Source: Arthrobacter sp. MAHUQ-56
Lineage (GTDB): Bacteria; Actinomycetota; Actinomycetes; Actinomycetales; Micrococcaceae
Direction of reading: 5' to 3'
DNA: 64,000 nt
NCBI RefSeq assembly: GCF_019710585.1
Contig: NZ_JAIFZQ010000025.1
Location: 62,001 to 126,000 of the forward strand
Shown: in pieces, positions 16,687-25,985 of the stretch
Position numbering within the stretch: position 1 is the first letter of the stretch
Layout of the letters: each line of letters starts with the position of its first letter
Program-made: the position numbers and the translations under genes
Notes under the pieces: model-generated
The model's input: only the letters and a program-made list of their open reading frames with translations
What the model was told of the DNA's origin: nothing
Databases searched by the model: none

Positions 16687-17148
16687 ATGGCAATCGCAGA
16701 GCACGAGGTCCTCATAGAGCGCGACGCCATGGCTGTGTACCAATTCCTCCTGGACGCCACCAACCTCCCCCTCTGGCGCGACGACGTCCGCAGCGTGAAG
16801 CTGGCCCGGGGCCAGGCTGAAACCGTGGGCGCCGTGTACCGGAAGATGGTGGCAGGACGCTCCGGGCTGAGTATCCCCGCGGAGCTGGAGATCACCAATG
16901 CCCGCCCGGGCGCCGAAATCCGGTTCCACATTGTTTCCGGGCCGGCCACCCGCTGGGGCGGTTACTACCTCAGCACGGAAGACGCGGGAACCCGGGTCCG
17001 GTTCGCCCTGGAGGCCAGGCGCGAGGGCCGGTTCGGTTTCTTCGACCGCTTCAGTTTCCTCAACGGGATGCTCCAGCGCCGGGTCAGCTCCGATGTCGCC
17101 CAGCTGGCCCGGCTCAAGGACGTGCTGGAACTGGAACCGGCCATCTGA
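16687..17148 (+). CDS. SRPBCC family (polyketide cyclase/START-like) protein
   Basis: A 153-residue protein with the SRPBCC pattern: an opening strand (EHEVLIERDAMAVYQFLLD), a Trp-containing helix (NLPLWRDDVRSVKL), successive beta-strands, and a long C-terminal helix (LQRRVSSDVAQLARLKDVLE). The fold makes a hydrophobic ligand cavity; the ligand is unknown. ATG at 16687 follows AGGA at a slightly long spacing. It is a single gene between tRNA-Gly and the convergent CAP-domain gene. Confidence 0.78.
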   Translation: MAIAEHEVLIERDAMAVYQFLLDATNLPLWRDDVRSVKLARGQAETVGAVYRKMVAGRSGLSIPAELEITNARPGAEIRFHIVSGPATRWGGYYLSTEDAGTRVRFALEARREGRFGFFDRFSFLNGMLQRRVSSDVAQLARLKDVLELEPAI

Positions 17149-17170
17149 TCCGGAGCCGCCCCCGGGACAA

Positions 17171-18895
17171 CTATTGCGCCAGCCGCTGCCCGGTCCAGGG
17201 ACCGGGAATGTTCGACGGCGATGCGAGGCTTCCGCCCGTCAGGTCCCAGTACTGCACTACGTCGTTTGCCCGGCGCAGGGCAACGCCCGTGGAGTTCAGG
17301 CCGGTGGCACTGCGCAGGGGCCTGATGCCGGTAACGTCCGTCCAGCCGCTGGCCACGGTGGGGCGGGCTTCTGCCCGCAGCGCGGTGGTGCCCCAGCCGC
17401 GGTACAGCTGCACGGAGCCGTCCGACCTGAGTGCCAGGAGGTCCTGGAACCCGTCGGCGTCGTAATCCACCATGGACAAGCGGGAAGCGGAAATGCCCGT
17501 GGCCACTGTTGCCCGCTCGGCGAGGTCCCCGGTCCCCTTGTTCGGATAGAGGAACAGGTTTCCGTAGCCGTCCAACGCCAGAATCTGGGGCATCCTGTTG
17601 TTCGCGCACCAGCCCCCCACGGCCAGGGTCAGTGTGTTCCATCCGCCTGCGCCGAGCGTGAGGGGTGCCTGGAACCCTCCGGTGGCGAGGCCCCTGTGCA
17701 GCGTCAGGTTGCCGTTGGTCCATTGCGTCAGGAGGTCGTAGGTGCCGTCGCGGTCCCAGTCGGTCACGAAGACTTCCTTGGCGCCGGTGAAGCCCGATCC
17801 GATCACCTTCGCGGCGGCGTAGGTGCGTGCGCCCGTGGAAGCCCGGTTCAGCAGCTGCCCGGCGGAGTCCACCGAGACGAGGTCGGCGGGGCCGGTGATC
17901 GCGGCGGCTGTGAGGTTCAGGGTGGGCGGCATGTGCTTGACTGGGGCATCGCACACGCTCGGGGCCGGGGGCGGGAAAGCGTTGCCGGTGCCGGCCCCAG
18001 GGGAGTCGAGGGTGCCGGCCGGCAGCGTGGTGTAGCCGAAGAAGTTCACCACGCCCCAGATTTGGTACGTGGAGTTGGTGTAGGAAATGCCGGCGCCCAT
18101 CACATTGAAGCGAGGGTCCAGCAGCATCGCGTTGTGGCCCGGGGAACCCTTCCACCACTCCACCAGCTGGGCGGCATCGCGGTCAGTGCGGATGGCGATC
18201 ACCTCGCCGGCGCCGTTGGTGGGGTTCAGCGCGCGCGGGTCGGTCCAGAAGCTGGCCCGGTGCTCGATCACCTCACGGGTGGCAATGCTGTCCGACCACT
18301 CCTGCGACATGCCGGCAACGGTGGGGTGGTACTTCACCTTGTTCAGCCCGTTGGCTACCCGGTACTCGTTGATCTTGGTGAACACGGTGAGGATGGCTGC
18401 CGCATTGCTGTCGGGGACGAGGGCTTCCGTGGTGGGAACTCCCGTGGCGGACTCCGGGGCGGCCAGGCGGGAGGTGGGAGGTGATGCCAGTTCGTTGTCC
18501 GGTGCCCACAGCGGAGGAATGGACACTGTTTCGGGGGGCGGGGGTGCGGCCTCCGTCGTGGTGGCAACCGGCGACGTCGGTGCCGGCACGGGGGCGAATG
18601 GCCCGGTGGCCGGGGCTGCGGCTTCCGTCGTGGCCGTGCCCGGGCCGGCAGGAACGTGAGCGCCCGGCTGGGCGGCCAGGATGTCAGGGTCCACGGCCGG
18701 GGTGAGCGGCGCCATCGCTGACCCTGTACTGACCGCGGCCGTGCCGTCGCCGTTCACTATCGGTGCCGCCAGGGAGATGCCCTGCGCTCCGGCCGCCTGG
18801 CCATGAAGCGGCTGCAGCGGTGCGGAGGCGGACGGCGAGACCAGCGCCAACGCACAGAGCACGCCAATAAAAGAGGGTGTAACCAATCTATTCAC
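17171..18895 (-). CDS. Secreted CAP-domain protein with FG-GAP/VCBS repeats
   Basis: A 574-residue exported protein. Residues 1-25 are a signal peptide (VTPSFIGVLCALALVSPSASA). Residues 30-160 are a Pro/Ala/Thr-rich linker. The CAP (SCP/PR1) domain covers about 165-290, with the expected His212, Glu231 (GAGEVIAI) and His254 (SPGHNAMLLDP). From about 335 to the end there are FG-GAP-like blades (VTDWDRDGTYDLL, VDYDADGFQDLLAL) predicted to form a beta-propeller. GTG at 18895 is chosen because it opens the signal peptide; a longer reading frame would overlap dcd. It probably acts at the cell surface or outside; the CAP partner is unknown. Confidence 0.85.
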   Translation of the reverse strand: MNRLVTPSFIGVLCALALVSPSASAPLQPLHGQAAGAQGISLAAPIVNGDGTAAVSTGSAMAPLTPAVDPDILAAQPGAHVPAGPGTATTEAAAPATGPFAPVPAPTSPVATTTEAAPPPPETVSIPPLWAPDNELASPPTSRLAAPESATGVPTTEALVPDSNAAAILTVFTKINEYRVANGLNKVKYHPTVAGMSQEWSDSIATREVIEHRASFWTDPRALNPTNGAGEVIAIRTDRDAAQLVEWWKGSPGHNAMLLDPRFNVMGAGISYTNSTYQIWGVVNFFGYTTLPAGTLDSPGAGTGNAFPPPAPSVCDAPVKHMPPTLNLTAAAITGPADLVSVDSAGQLLNRASTGARTYAAAKVIGSGFTGAKEVFVTDWDRDGTYDLLTQWTNGNLTLHRGLATGGFQAPLTLGAGGWNTLTLAVGGWCANNRMPQILALDGYGNLFLYPNKGTGDLAERATVATGISASRLSMVDYDADGFQDLLALRSDGSVQLYRGWGTTALRAEARPTVASGWTDVTGIRPLRSATGLNSTGVALRRANDVVQYWDLTGGSLASPSNIPGPWTGQRLAQ

Positions 18896-19024
18896 AACAT
18901 CCCCAGCTCTGTCATGCCATCCGGGAGACCATCCGGCGGCTATCACTGGCAACATTAGCCCCAGTGGGCTACTGCAACAACGGGAAAATGGGGTTGGGGA
19001 TAACCGATACGGTAATTTGGGACG

Positions 19025-19600
19025 GTGCTGATCTCTGACCGCGACATTCGTGCCGAAATTGACTCCCAGCGGATCGTGCTGGAACCCTTCGAACCCGCGA
19101 TGGTGCAGCCGTCGTCGGTGGATGTCCGGATCGACAAATTCTTCCGGCTGTTCGACAACCACAAGTACGCGCACATCGACCCCGCCCAGGAGCAGCCCGA
19201 GCTGACGCGCCTGGTGGAAGTGGAGCAGGACGAGGCCTTCATCCTGCACCCCGGGGAATTTGTCCTGGGTTCAACCTACGAGACGGTCACCCTGCCCGAT
19301 GACATCGCCGCCCGCCTGGAAGGCAAGTCCTCCCTGGGCCGCCTGGGACTGCTGACGCACTCCACGGCCGGGTTCATCGACCCCGGTTTCTCCGGCCACG
19401 TGACCCTTGAGCTCTCCAACATGGCCACCCTGCCCATCAAGCTGTGGCCGGGCATGAAGATTGGCCAGCTGTGCTTCTTCCGGCTGAGTTCCGCCGCGGA
19501 GTTCCCCTACGGCCAGGGCGAGTACGGCAACCGCTACCAGGGCCAGCGCGGTCCCACCGCCAGCCGCAGCCACCTGAACTTCCACCGCACCAGCATCTAG
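19025..19600 (+). CDS. dcd: dCTP deaminase
   Basis: A 191-residue enzyme of the dCTP deaminase/dUTPase family, complete from LISDRDIRAEI to HRTSI. The active-site region EGKSSLGRLGLLTHSTAGFI at about 99-118, followed by DPGFSGHVTLELSN, is typical. Mycobacterial homologues both deaminate dCTP and hydrolyse dUTP to dUMP, so a bifunctional enzyme is likely here. The start is GTG at 19025. It is divergent from the CAP-domain gene with a 129-nt spacer. Confidence 0.95.
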   Translation: MLISDRDIRAEIDSQRIVLEPFEPAMVQPSSVDVRIDKFFRLFDNHKYAHIDPAQEQPELTRLVEVEQDEAFILHPGEFVLGSTYETVTLPDDIAARLEGKSSLGRLGLLTHSTAGFIDPGFSGHVTLELSNMATLPIKLWPGMKIGQLCFFRLSSAAEFPYGQGEYGNRYQGQRGPTASRSHLNFHRTSI

Positions 19601-19607
19601 CCGGGCA

Positions 19608-20789
19608 TTACGCCTGCGCGGCGACCGCCGGCTTCCTGGCGAATGCCTTGGTCAGCGGTTCCACGTAGCGGGCGGCCAGCGGGCCCATCACGGCCATGAT
19701 CAGCACATAGGTGGTGGCCAGTGCCGCGAGTTCGCGCGGGACCGCTCCCGAGGCCACGGCCAGGCCGGCGATGACTATCGAGAATTCGCCGCGGGCCACG
19801 AGTGCGGCGCCGGCACGGAAGCGGCCCGGCCGGGCAATCCCGGCGCGCTTTGCCGCCCAGATGCCGGTGGCCATCTTGGTGGCCGCCGTGGCTACCGCCA
19901 GGACCAGCGCCCAGCCGAGTACCGGCGGGATGGTGGCGGGATCGGTGTTGAGCCCGAAGGCCACGAAGAAGATGGCCGCGAACAGGTCCCGCAGGGGTTC
20001 AAGGATGCGCGTGGCGCTGTGCGCCGTGGACCCGGAAATGGCGATGCCCAGCATGAAGGCGCCCACCGCGGCGGACACCTGCATCGCGGACGCCGCGCCC
20101 GCCACCAGCAGGGCCGCCCCGAGGACGTTGAGCAGGAAGACCTCGGAGTTTTCGCTGTGGACGGCCTTGGAGACGTGGTGCCCGTGCCGCAGCGCCACCA
20201 TCAGGACCAGGCTCACCACGGCCAGGGCGATTCCCACGGTGGTCAGGCCGCCCAAGAAACTTACGCCTGCGAGGGTGGCCGTGAGGATGGGCAGGTAAAC
20301 GGCCATGGCCAGGTCCTCGAACACCAGGATGGACAGCACCACGGGCGTTTCGCGGTTGCCCAGCCGGCCCAGGTCCGTGATGACCTTCGCGGCGATGCCG
20401 GACGAGGAAATGTACGTGACCCCGCCCATCACCATGGCGCCGACGAAACCCCAGTGCAGGGTCAGGGCAAGTGCTGCGCCCGGGACGAAGTTCAGGACCA
20501 GGTCAAGGACGCCGGCCTGCCACGAGCGGCGCAGCCCCGTGAACAGCTCAGCGGCCGTATATTCCAGTCCGAGCATGAGCAGCAGGAGGATGACGCCGAT
20601 TTCGCCGGAGAGATGTGCGAACTCGTGCATGCCTTCGAGCTTGACGATGCCGCCGGCGCCAAACGCCAGGCCGCCCAGGAGGTAGAGCGGGATGGGGGAC
20701 ATTCCGATCCGTCCGGCCAGCCGGGCCAGGAGGCCGAGGCAGAACACAACGGCCCCCAGTTCGATGAGGGTCAGGGCCAACGGGTCCAT
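19608..20789 (-). CDS. CPA2 family cation:proton antiporter (KhtU-like)
   Basis: A 393-residue membrane protein with about 12 transmembrane segments and the Na+/H+ exchanger fold. GVTYISSSGIAAKVITDLG is the CPA2 core helix region, and RPGRFRAGAALVARGEFSIV is the conserved motif near the C-terminus. It carries no C-terminal TrkA-N domain; regulation is supplied by the adjacent soluble subunit at 20795, whose stop is 5 nt from this start. The pair resembles Bacillus KhtTU, a K+/H+ antiporter gated by nucleotides and pH. Confidence 0.85.
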   Translation of the reverse strand: MDPLALTLIELGAVVFCLGLLARLAGRIGMSPIPLYLLGGLAFGAGGIVKLEGMHEFAHLSGEIGVILLLLMLGLEYTAAELFTGLRRSWQAGVLDLVLNFVPGAALALTLHWGFVGAMVMGGVTYISSSGIAAKVITDLGRLGNRETPVVLSILVFEDLAMAVYLPILTATLAGVSFLGGLTTVGIALAVVSLVLMVALRHGHHVSKAVHSENSEVFLLNVLGAALLVAGAASAMQVSAAVGAFMLGIAISGSTAHSATRILEPLRDLFAAIFFVAFGLNTDPATIPPVLGWALVLAVATAATKMATGIWAAKRAGIARPGRFRAGAALVARGEFSIVIAGLAVASGAVPRELAALATTYVLIMAVMGPLAARYVEPLTKAFARKPAVAAQA

Positions 20790-20794
20790 GGGAT

Positions 20795-21277
20795 TTAGCC
20801 GTGGCGCAGGATATTGGCAGCCGAGTCGAGGCCTTCCTGGGTACCCACCGCCACCAAGAGGTCGCCGGGGTGGAGCACGACGTCGGGCCCCGGCGAGGGC
20901 AGGACCTCACCTTCGCGCATGATTGCCACGATTGAGACGCCGCACCGGGTACGGATGCAGGCCTTGCCCATGGGCTGGTTCTGGAACGGGGAATCCGCGG
21001 CGATGGAGAACTGCCGGGTGACGATGCCGGGCACGTCCTTGTGCTCTTCCGTGAGTTTCATGGCCAGGTGCTGGCCGCCCAGGAGGTTCCCGAGGGTGGC
21101 GGCTTCGTCGCTGGTCAGCGGGATCGAAGCCTGGCAGGTATCGGGGTCGTCCCAGGTGGAAACGATGAGTTCCGTCTGGCCTTCCCACCGCTCCACGACG
21201 CCGATCCGGCGGCCGGAGGCTGTCATGAAGTCCTTGCGCCGGCCGAGGCCCGGAAGGTTGGTTTCTTCCACGTTCAT
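20795..21277 (-). CDS. Cation:proton antiporter regulatory subunit (KhtT/TrkA-C)
   Basis: A 160-residue soluble protein. The N-terminal part (1-75) is the KhtT-like domain (NLPGLGRRKDF and SGRRIGVVERWEG). The C-terminal RCK_C/TrkA-C domain (about 80-158) contains IRTRCGVSIVAIMRE and HPGDLLVAVGTQEGL. In KhtT the RCK_C domain binds c-di-AMP and relieves inhibition of the membrane subunit. It is the first gene of a two-gene operon with the antiporter at 19608. Confidence 0.87.
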   Translation of the reverse strand: MNVEETNLPGLGRRKDFMTASGRRIGVVERWEGQTELIVSTWDDPDTCQASIPLTSDEAATLGNLLGGQHLAMKLTEEHKDVPGIVTRQFSIAADSPFQNQPMGKACIRTRCGVSIVAIMREGEVLPSPGPDVVLHPGDLLVAVGTQEGLDSAANILRHG

Positions 21278-21343
21278 GGTTCCAGCCTAGTCTGCCGGGC
21301 AAGACCTGGCGGGGGTGTGTTCCAAGGGCGAACAGCCGCGCCG

Positions 21344-22753
21344 TCAGCTGACGGGAACCACCGCAATCGGGGCTTTGTCCGGCGATTTCACCGGCAGCAG
21401 GACCAGGAGCCCGGCCAGGAGCACCACCATGATCCCCAGGATGCCCCAGCGCTGCGCCTCTCCTGCCGGCACCAGCGGTGTGGCCACGGTGATGCACAAG
21501 GTAAACAGGGCCGGTGCCAGGAAACTGACCGCGCGGCCGGTGGTCGCGTACAGCCCGAAGAGTTCGCCTGACTCACCGTGCGGGGCGAGCCGGGCGAGGT
21601 AGGCGCGGGAGGATGACTGGGCGGGGCCCACGAACAGGCAGAGGAACAGCCCGAACACCCAGAACGTGGTGCTGCCGGCCCAGTCCATGCCGAAGAAGGT
21701 GTAGGTGCCGTTGCCCAGGAGCAGGATCGCGGTGCCGGCCACGAGCAGTCCCACCAGGGAGCCGGCGATCACGGCCTTCGGGCCCACCTTGTCGTCCAGG
21801 AAGCCGCCGGCCACGGCGCCGACGGCCGCCACGACGTTCCCGAAGATGGCGAAGAAAATGACCTGCGACAGCGTGAAGCCGAAGGTCCCGGCCGCGATGA
21901 TTCCGCCGAAGGTGAAGACAGCAGCCAGGCCGTCACGGAACACGGCGCTGGCCAGCAGGAAGTAGATCGTGTGCGGGCTGGTGGCGTAGATCGCCTTGAT
22001 CCGCCGGAACAGGAGGCCGTAGCTGGCCAGGAATCCGAGGCGCCGGGCCTGCGGGGTCCGCGGCAGTTCGGGGACCGCGAAGAGGACCGGGAGCGCGAAG
22101 ACAAAGAACCACAGGGCGGAGAAGACAGCCACCAGCCGGATGTTGAGGCTGTCCTGGGTGGACGCGCCGAACCACTGGAAAGCCGGCTGGACGAAGAGCT
22201 GCAGGACGGCCAGGAGGGCCACGATGCCGCCCAGGTAGCCGGCGCCCCAGCCAAGGCCACTGACCTTTCCGATGTTCCGCGGCGTGGAGACCTGGGCGAG
22301 CATGGCGTTGTAGTTGACCCCGGCGAATTCGAAGAAGACGTTGCCTAACGCGATCAGGGATACGCCAAGGAGCAGGAATTCCGGCCGCGGGAACACGAAG
22401 AAGCACAGTCCCGTGAGGACGGCGACGGCGGCGGAGTTGACCCCCAGCCACAGCTTGCGCCGCCCCCCGGCATCCGAACGCTGGCCGGTGACCGGTGCCA
22501 GCAGTGCGATGGCGAAGCCGGCCACCGCCAGGGCCGCACCCAGGACCGCCGAGGCGCTGTCCTCGCCGCCGAAGGCGCTGGACGTCAGGTACACGGTGAA
22601 GACAAAGGTGGTCATCACGGCGTTGAAGGCGGCGGATCCCCAGTCCCAGGAGGCCCAGGCCAGGACCTGCCCCCTGCTGGAGGGGGTTCCGGCTTCGAGT
22701 TCCGAGGCGGGCCGCATCGCCCCGGGGGCGCTGGCGCTGTTCATAGGCTGCAT
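21344..22753 (-). CDS. UMF1-type MFS transporter
   Basis: A 469-residue membrane protein with about 12 transmembrane helices. The opening WASWDWGSAAFNAVMTTFVF is the signature of the UMF1/Atg22-like MFS group, and VSTPRNIGKVSGLGWGAGYL is a second conserved segment. ATG at 22753 (or 22744) is the likely start; a longer open frame upstream lacks family similarity. Transport substrate is unknown. It is divergent from the mrp operon. Confidence 0.85.
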   Translation of the reverse strand: MQPMNSASAPGAMRPASELEAGTPSSRGQVLAWASWDWGSAAFNAVMTTFVFTVYLTSSAFGGEDSASAVLGAALAVAGFAIALLAPVTGQRSDAGGRRKLWLGVNSAAVAVLTGLCFFVFPRPEFLLLGVSLIALGNVFFEFAGVNYNAMLAQVSTPRNIGKVSGLGWGAGYLGGIVALLAVLQLFVQPAFQWFGASTQDSLNIRLVAVFSALWFFVFALPVLFAVPELPRTPQARRLGFLASYGLLFRRIKAIYATSPHTIYFLLASAVFRDGLAAVFTFGGIIAAGTFGFTLSQVIFFAIFGNVVAAVGAVAGGFLDDKVGPKAVIAGSLVGLLVAGTAILLLGNGTYTFFGMDWAGSTTFWVFGLFLCLFVGPAQSSSRAYLARLAPHGESGELFGLYATTGRAVSFLAPALFTLCITVATPLVPAGEAQRWGILGIMVVLLAGLLVLLPVKSPDKAPIAVVPVS

Positions 22754-22940
22754 AGTATCCGCCCGTGGCGAACACCCGGCGGACGCCGGGCCCCTGACGC
22801 CGGGGAATTCACCGGCTTGCCGGGGCCCCGGCGCGGCAGGCAGCGCAGGAGCCTTGATAAACTGGCCTCTCCCGGATCCAACTTCTTTGCCGCCTGCTCC
22901 AACTTTTGACAATCGAATCCCTGACGTTGCGGAGACACCA

Positions 22941-25900
22941 GTGATAACAGTCCTTGCCGTGCACTTTTCGGTGGCTGTCCTGGCGCCCTTCCTCTTCCGG
23001 GCCTGGGGGCGGAACGCCTTCTACGCACTGGCCGCCGTTCCCGCGGCGTCCTTCGGGTGGCTCCTCTTCCAGCACGGCCCCGTCTATTCCGGATCCGGGG
23101 CGGTGGCAGAGGTCTTTGAGTGGATTCCCGGGCTGCGTCTCGAGCTCGCTTTCCGGATGGACGCGCTGGCCTGGGTCATGTCCCTGCTGGTCCTCGGCGT
23201 CGGTTCCCTGGTGCTGGTGTACTGCGCACGCTACTTCAAAAAGAAGGACCAGGATCTTGGCGCGTTCGGCGCCCAGCTGCTGGCCTTCGCCGGTGCCATG
23301 TTCGGCCTGGTGGTGGCGGATGACCTCCTGCTGCTGTTCATCTTCTGGGAACTGACCACCATCCTGTCCTACCTCCTGATCGGCTTTGCCCGGACCCGGC
23401 TGGCCGCCCGGCGGTCCGCATTGCAGGCCCTGATGGTCACCACGGCGGGCGGCCTGGCGATGCTGGTGGGCCTCATCGTGCTCGGCCATGCCGCCGGAAC
23501 CTACCGCATCTCCAGCATCCTGGACCAAGCCTCCACGCTGGCTGCCGGGACGGACGGCGCGGTGGCAGGCGCCGCCGTCGTACTCATCCTGGTCGGCGCC
23601 ATCACCAAGTCCGCACTGGTCCCGTTCCACTTCTGGCTGCCAGGCGCCATGGCCGCGCCCACCCCTGTCAGCGCCTACCTGCACGCCGCCGCAATGGTCA
23701 AGGCCGGCATCTACCTGGTGGCGCGCCTGGCCCCGGGGTTCTCGGAGACGCTGTACTGGCAGCCCGTGGTCCTGGGGCTGGGCCTGGCCACCATGCTGGT
23801 AGGCGGCTACCGGGCGCTGCGGCAGACCGACATCAAGCTCATCCTCGCCTACGGCACCGTCAGCCAGCTGGGCTTCCTCACTATGGCGGTGGGCCTGGGA
23901 ACGCCGGACGCCGCGCTGGCCGGCCTGGCCATGCTGCTGGCCCACGGCCTGTTCAAGGCGACGCTCTTCCTGGTAGTGGGCATCATTGACCACCAGTCCG
24001 GCACCCGGGACGTCCGGAAGCTCTCCGGCGTCTTCCGCTCCTCGCGCGCGCTGGGCATCGTGGCTGCCATCGGTGCCGCGTCCATGGCGGGCGTTCCCCT
24101 GATGGGCGGTTTCGTGGCCAAGGAATCGGTGCTGGAAGCGTTCGTGCACCACGCCAAGGACGCGCAGTCCGGCCCCTGGGGCATGGTGGTCCTGGTTGGC
24201 CTGGTGCTGGGCTCCGTCCTCACCTTCGCCTACAGCGCCCGCTTCATGTGGGGGGCGTTCGCCCTCAAGCCGGGAGTGGAGCCCACTCCGTTCAAGGCCA
24301 TCAGGCCCTCCTTCCTCGCCGCTCCCGCCATCCTCAGCCTGCTCACCATCGTGTACGGGCTCTGGCCGGTGCCCGCTGATGCGTGGATCCAGCCGTACGC
24401 GGCGCTGTTCGCCTCCACAGCGCCCGACGCCGGCACTCCCGGTGAGCAGGCCGGCCACCTTGCGCTGTGGCACGGCTTCACCCCCGCGCTTGGGCTGACG
24501 GCCGTCACCTTCGTCCTGGGCGCCGCCATGTACTTTGGGCGCAGCGCGGTGGCCCGCGCGCAGTCCCTGGTCCCCGCGTGGGTGGACGGCGACCGCGCCT
24601 ACCAGCTCACCATCGGCGCGCTGGACGACGCCGCCGTCTGGATCACCGGCCGCACCCAGCGCGGTTCGCTGTACTACTACCTTGCCGTGATCCTCAGCGT
24701 GGCGTTCGTGCTGCCGCTCTCCGTGATCCTGCTGGCCGGCAAGGACCTGCCTGCGGACATCTACCTGGTGGATCCCAACTCCCCGCTGCAGCTGGTGGCC
24801 GGCGTGGGAATCGTCATCGGAGCCCTTGCCGCCGTCCGGGCCAACAAACGCTTCCTTGCCGTGCTGATGGTGTCCGTCACCGGCTACGGCATCGCGCTGC
24901 TGTTCGCCCTCCAGGGCGCCCCGGACCTGGCCCTGACCCAGATGCTCGTGGAGACCATCATCCTGGTGGCGTTCGTGCTGGCCATGCGCAGCCTTCCCGC
25001 TGAACTCCGCGACCGTACCGGCGGCAAGTACCGGGTGCTGCGCGTGATCATCGGGCTGGGGTTCGGCGTGACCATGGTGTTCGCCGCGATCTTCGCCATG
25101 GGCGCCCGCACCGCCATTCCCGTGTCACTGCAGTTTCCGCAGCTGGCCTACGAGGGCGGCGGCGGGCTGAACGTGGTCAACGTGACCCTGGTGGACATCC
25201 GCGCCTGGGACACCTTCGGGGAAATCAGCGTCCTGGCGCTCGCCGCCACCGGCGTGGCAAGCCTGATTTTCGTGCGCGGCCGCGGTAAGCGGCTGCAGTC
25301 CTCCGCGTCTGTTGCCGAGGGCACCGTGGGCCGCTTCCACGGGGTGGATCCCGGCTCCCGCGATGGCGCAGCGCTGGCCGTCAGCCGGAAGTTCGCGGCC
25401 GCGGCGCGCGACCCCTGGATCGTGGCCGGACGCACGCTGGCCCCGGAACGGCGGTCCATCATCTTCGAAGTGGTCACCCGGCTGATCTTCCACTCGATGA
25501 TCATCTTCTCGCTTTACCTGCTGCTGGCCGGCCACAACCTGCCCGGCGGCGGCTTCGCGGGCGGGCTCACCGCGGGCCTGGCCCTCACTATGCGTTACCT
25601 GGCAGGCGGTAGGTTCGAACTCCGGGAGGCCGCGCCCCTGAGCGCCGGCGCCCTGCTGGGTTCCGGCCTGGCACTGGCAGCCGTGTCCGGCGTAATGCCC
25701 TTGCTGCTGGGCGGCCAGGTGTTCCAGTCCGCCATCATCGAGATCTGGCTTCCGTTGTTCGGGGACATCAAGTTCGTCACTTCCACCATCTTCGACATCG
25801 GCGTGTACATCGTGGTGGTCGGCCTGGTGCTGGACGTCCTGCGGAGCCTCGGCGCCGAAATCGACGAGCATTTCGAGGAACGCTCAGCAGGCTCGGGGCA

Positions 25901-25985
25901 CCAGGGCGAAGCCGCACCAGTATTGCAACAGGAAGAGGAACCGGGCGGGATGCCTGCCGAGACCACCGCAAAGGGCAAAGCATGA
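22941..25985 (+). CDS. mrpA: Mrp Na+/H+ antiporter subunit A with fused MrpB domain
   Basis: A 1014-residue subunit of the multi-protein Mrp (Mnh) cation/proton antiporter. The N-terminal two thirds are homologous to complex I NuoL; typical segments are FWELTTILSYLLIG, TKSALVPFHFWLPGAMAAPT with the proton-path lysines and histidine, and HAAAMVKAGIYLVAR. The C-terminal 170 residues (from FEVVTRLIFHSMIIF) form the MrpB (MnhB) domain with AGHNLPGGGFAGGLTAG. The start is GTG at 22941, with GGAG 7 nt upstream. The stop overlaps mrpC by 4 nt. The complex exports Na+ for alkali and salt tolerance. Confidence 0.95.
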   Translation: MITVLAVHFSVAVLAPFLFRAWGRNAFYALAAVPAASFGWLLFQHGPVYSGSGAVAEVFEWIPGLRLELAFRMDALAWVMSLLVLGVGSLVLVYCARYFKKKDQDLGAFGAQLLAFAGAMFGLVVADDLLLLFIFWELTTILSYLLIGFARTRLAARRSALQALMVTTAGGLAMLVGLIVLGHAAGTYRISSILDQASTLAAGTDGAVAGAAVVLILVGAITKSALVPFHFWLPGAMAAPTPVSAYLHAAAMVKAGIYLVARLAPGFSETLYWQPVVLGLGLATMLVGGYRALRQTDIKLILAYGTVSQLGFLTMAVGLGTPDAALAGLAMLLAHGLFKATLFLVVGIIDHQSGTRDVRKLSGVFRSSRALGIVAAIGAASMAGVPLMGGFVAKESVLEAFVHHAKDAQSGPWGMVVLVGLVLGSVLTFAYSARFMWGAFALKPGVEPTPFKAIRPSFLAAPAILSLLTIVYGLWPVPADAWIQPYAALFASTAPDAGTPGEQAGHLALWHGFTPALGLTAVTFVLGAAMYFGRSAVARAQSLVPAWVDGDRAYQLTIGALDDAAVWITGRTQRGSLYYYLAVILSVAFVLPLSVILLAGKDLPADIYLVDPNSPLQLVAGVGIVIGALAAVRANKRFLAVLMVSVTGYGIALLFALQGAPDLALTQMLVETIILVAFVLAMRSLPAELRDRTGGKYRVLRVIIGLGFGVTMVFAAIFAMGARTAIPVSLQFPQLAYEGGGGLNVVNVTLVDIRAWDTFGEISVLALAATGVASLIFVRGRGKRLQSSASVAEGTVGRFHGVDPGSRDGAALAVSRKFAAAARDPWIVAGRTLAPERRSIIFEVVTRLIFHSMIIFSLYLLLAGHNLPGGGFAGGLTAGLALTMRYLAGGRFELREAAPLSAGALLGSGLALAAVSGVMPLLLGGQVFQSAIIEIWLPLFGDIKFVTSTIFDIGVYIVVVGLVLDVLRSLGAEIDEHFEERSAGSGHQGEAAPVLQQEEEPGGMPAETTAKGKA

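Noticed and set aside
18896..19024. Possible c-di-AMP (ydaO) riboswitch before the CAP-domain gene
   Set aside because: Such elements are known before actinobacterial cell-wall genes, but the conserved ydaO blocks are not present.
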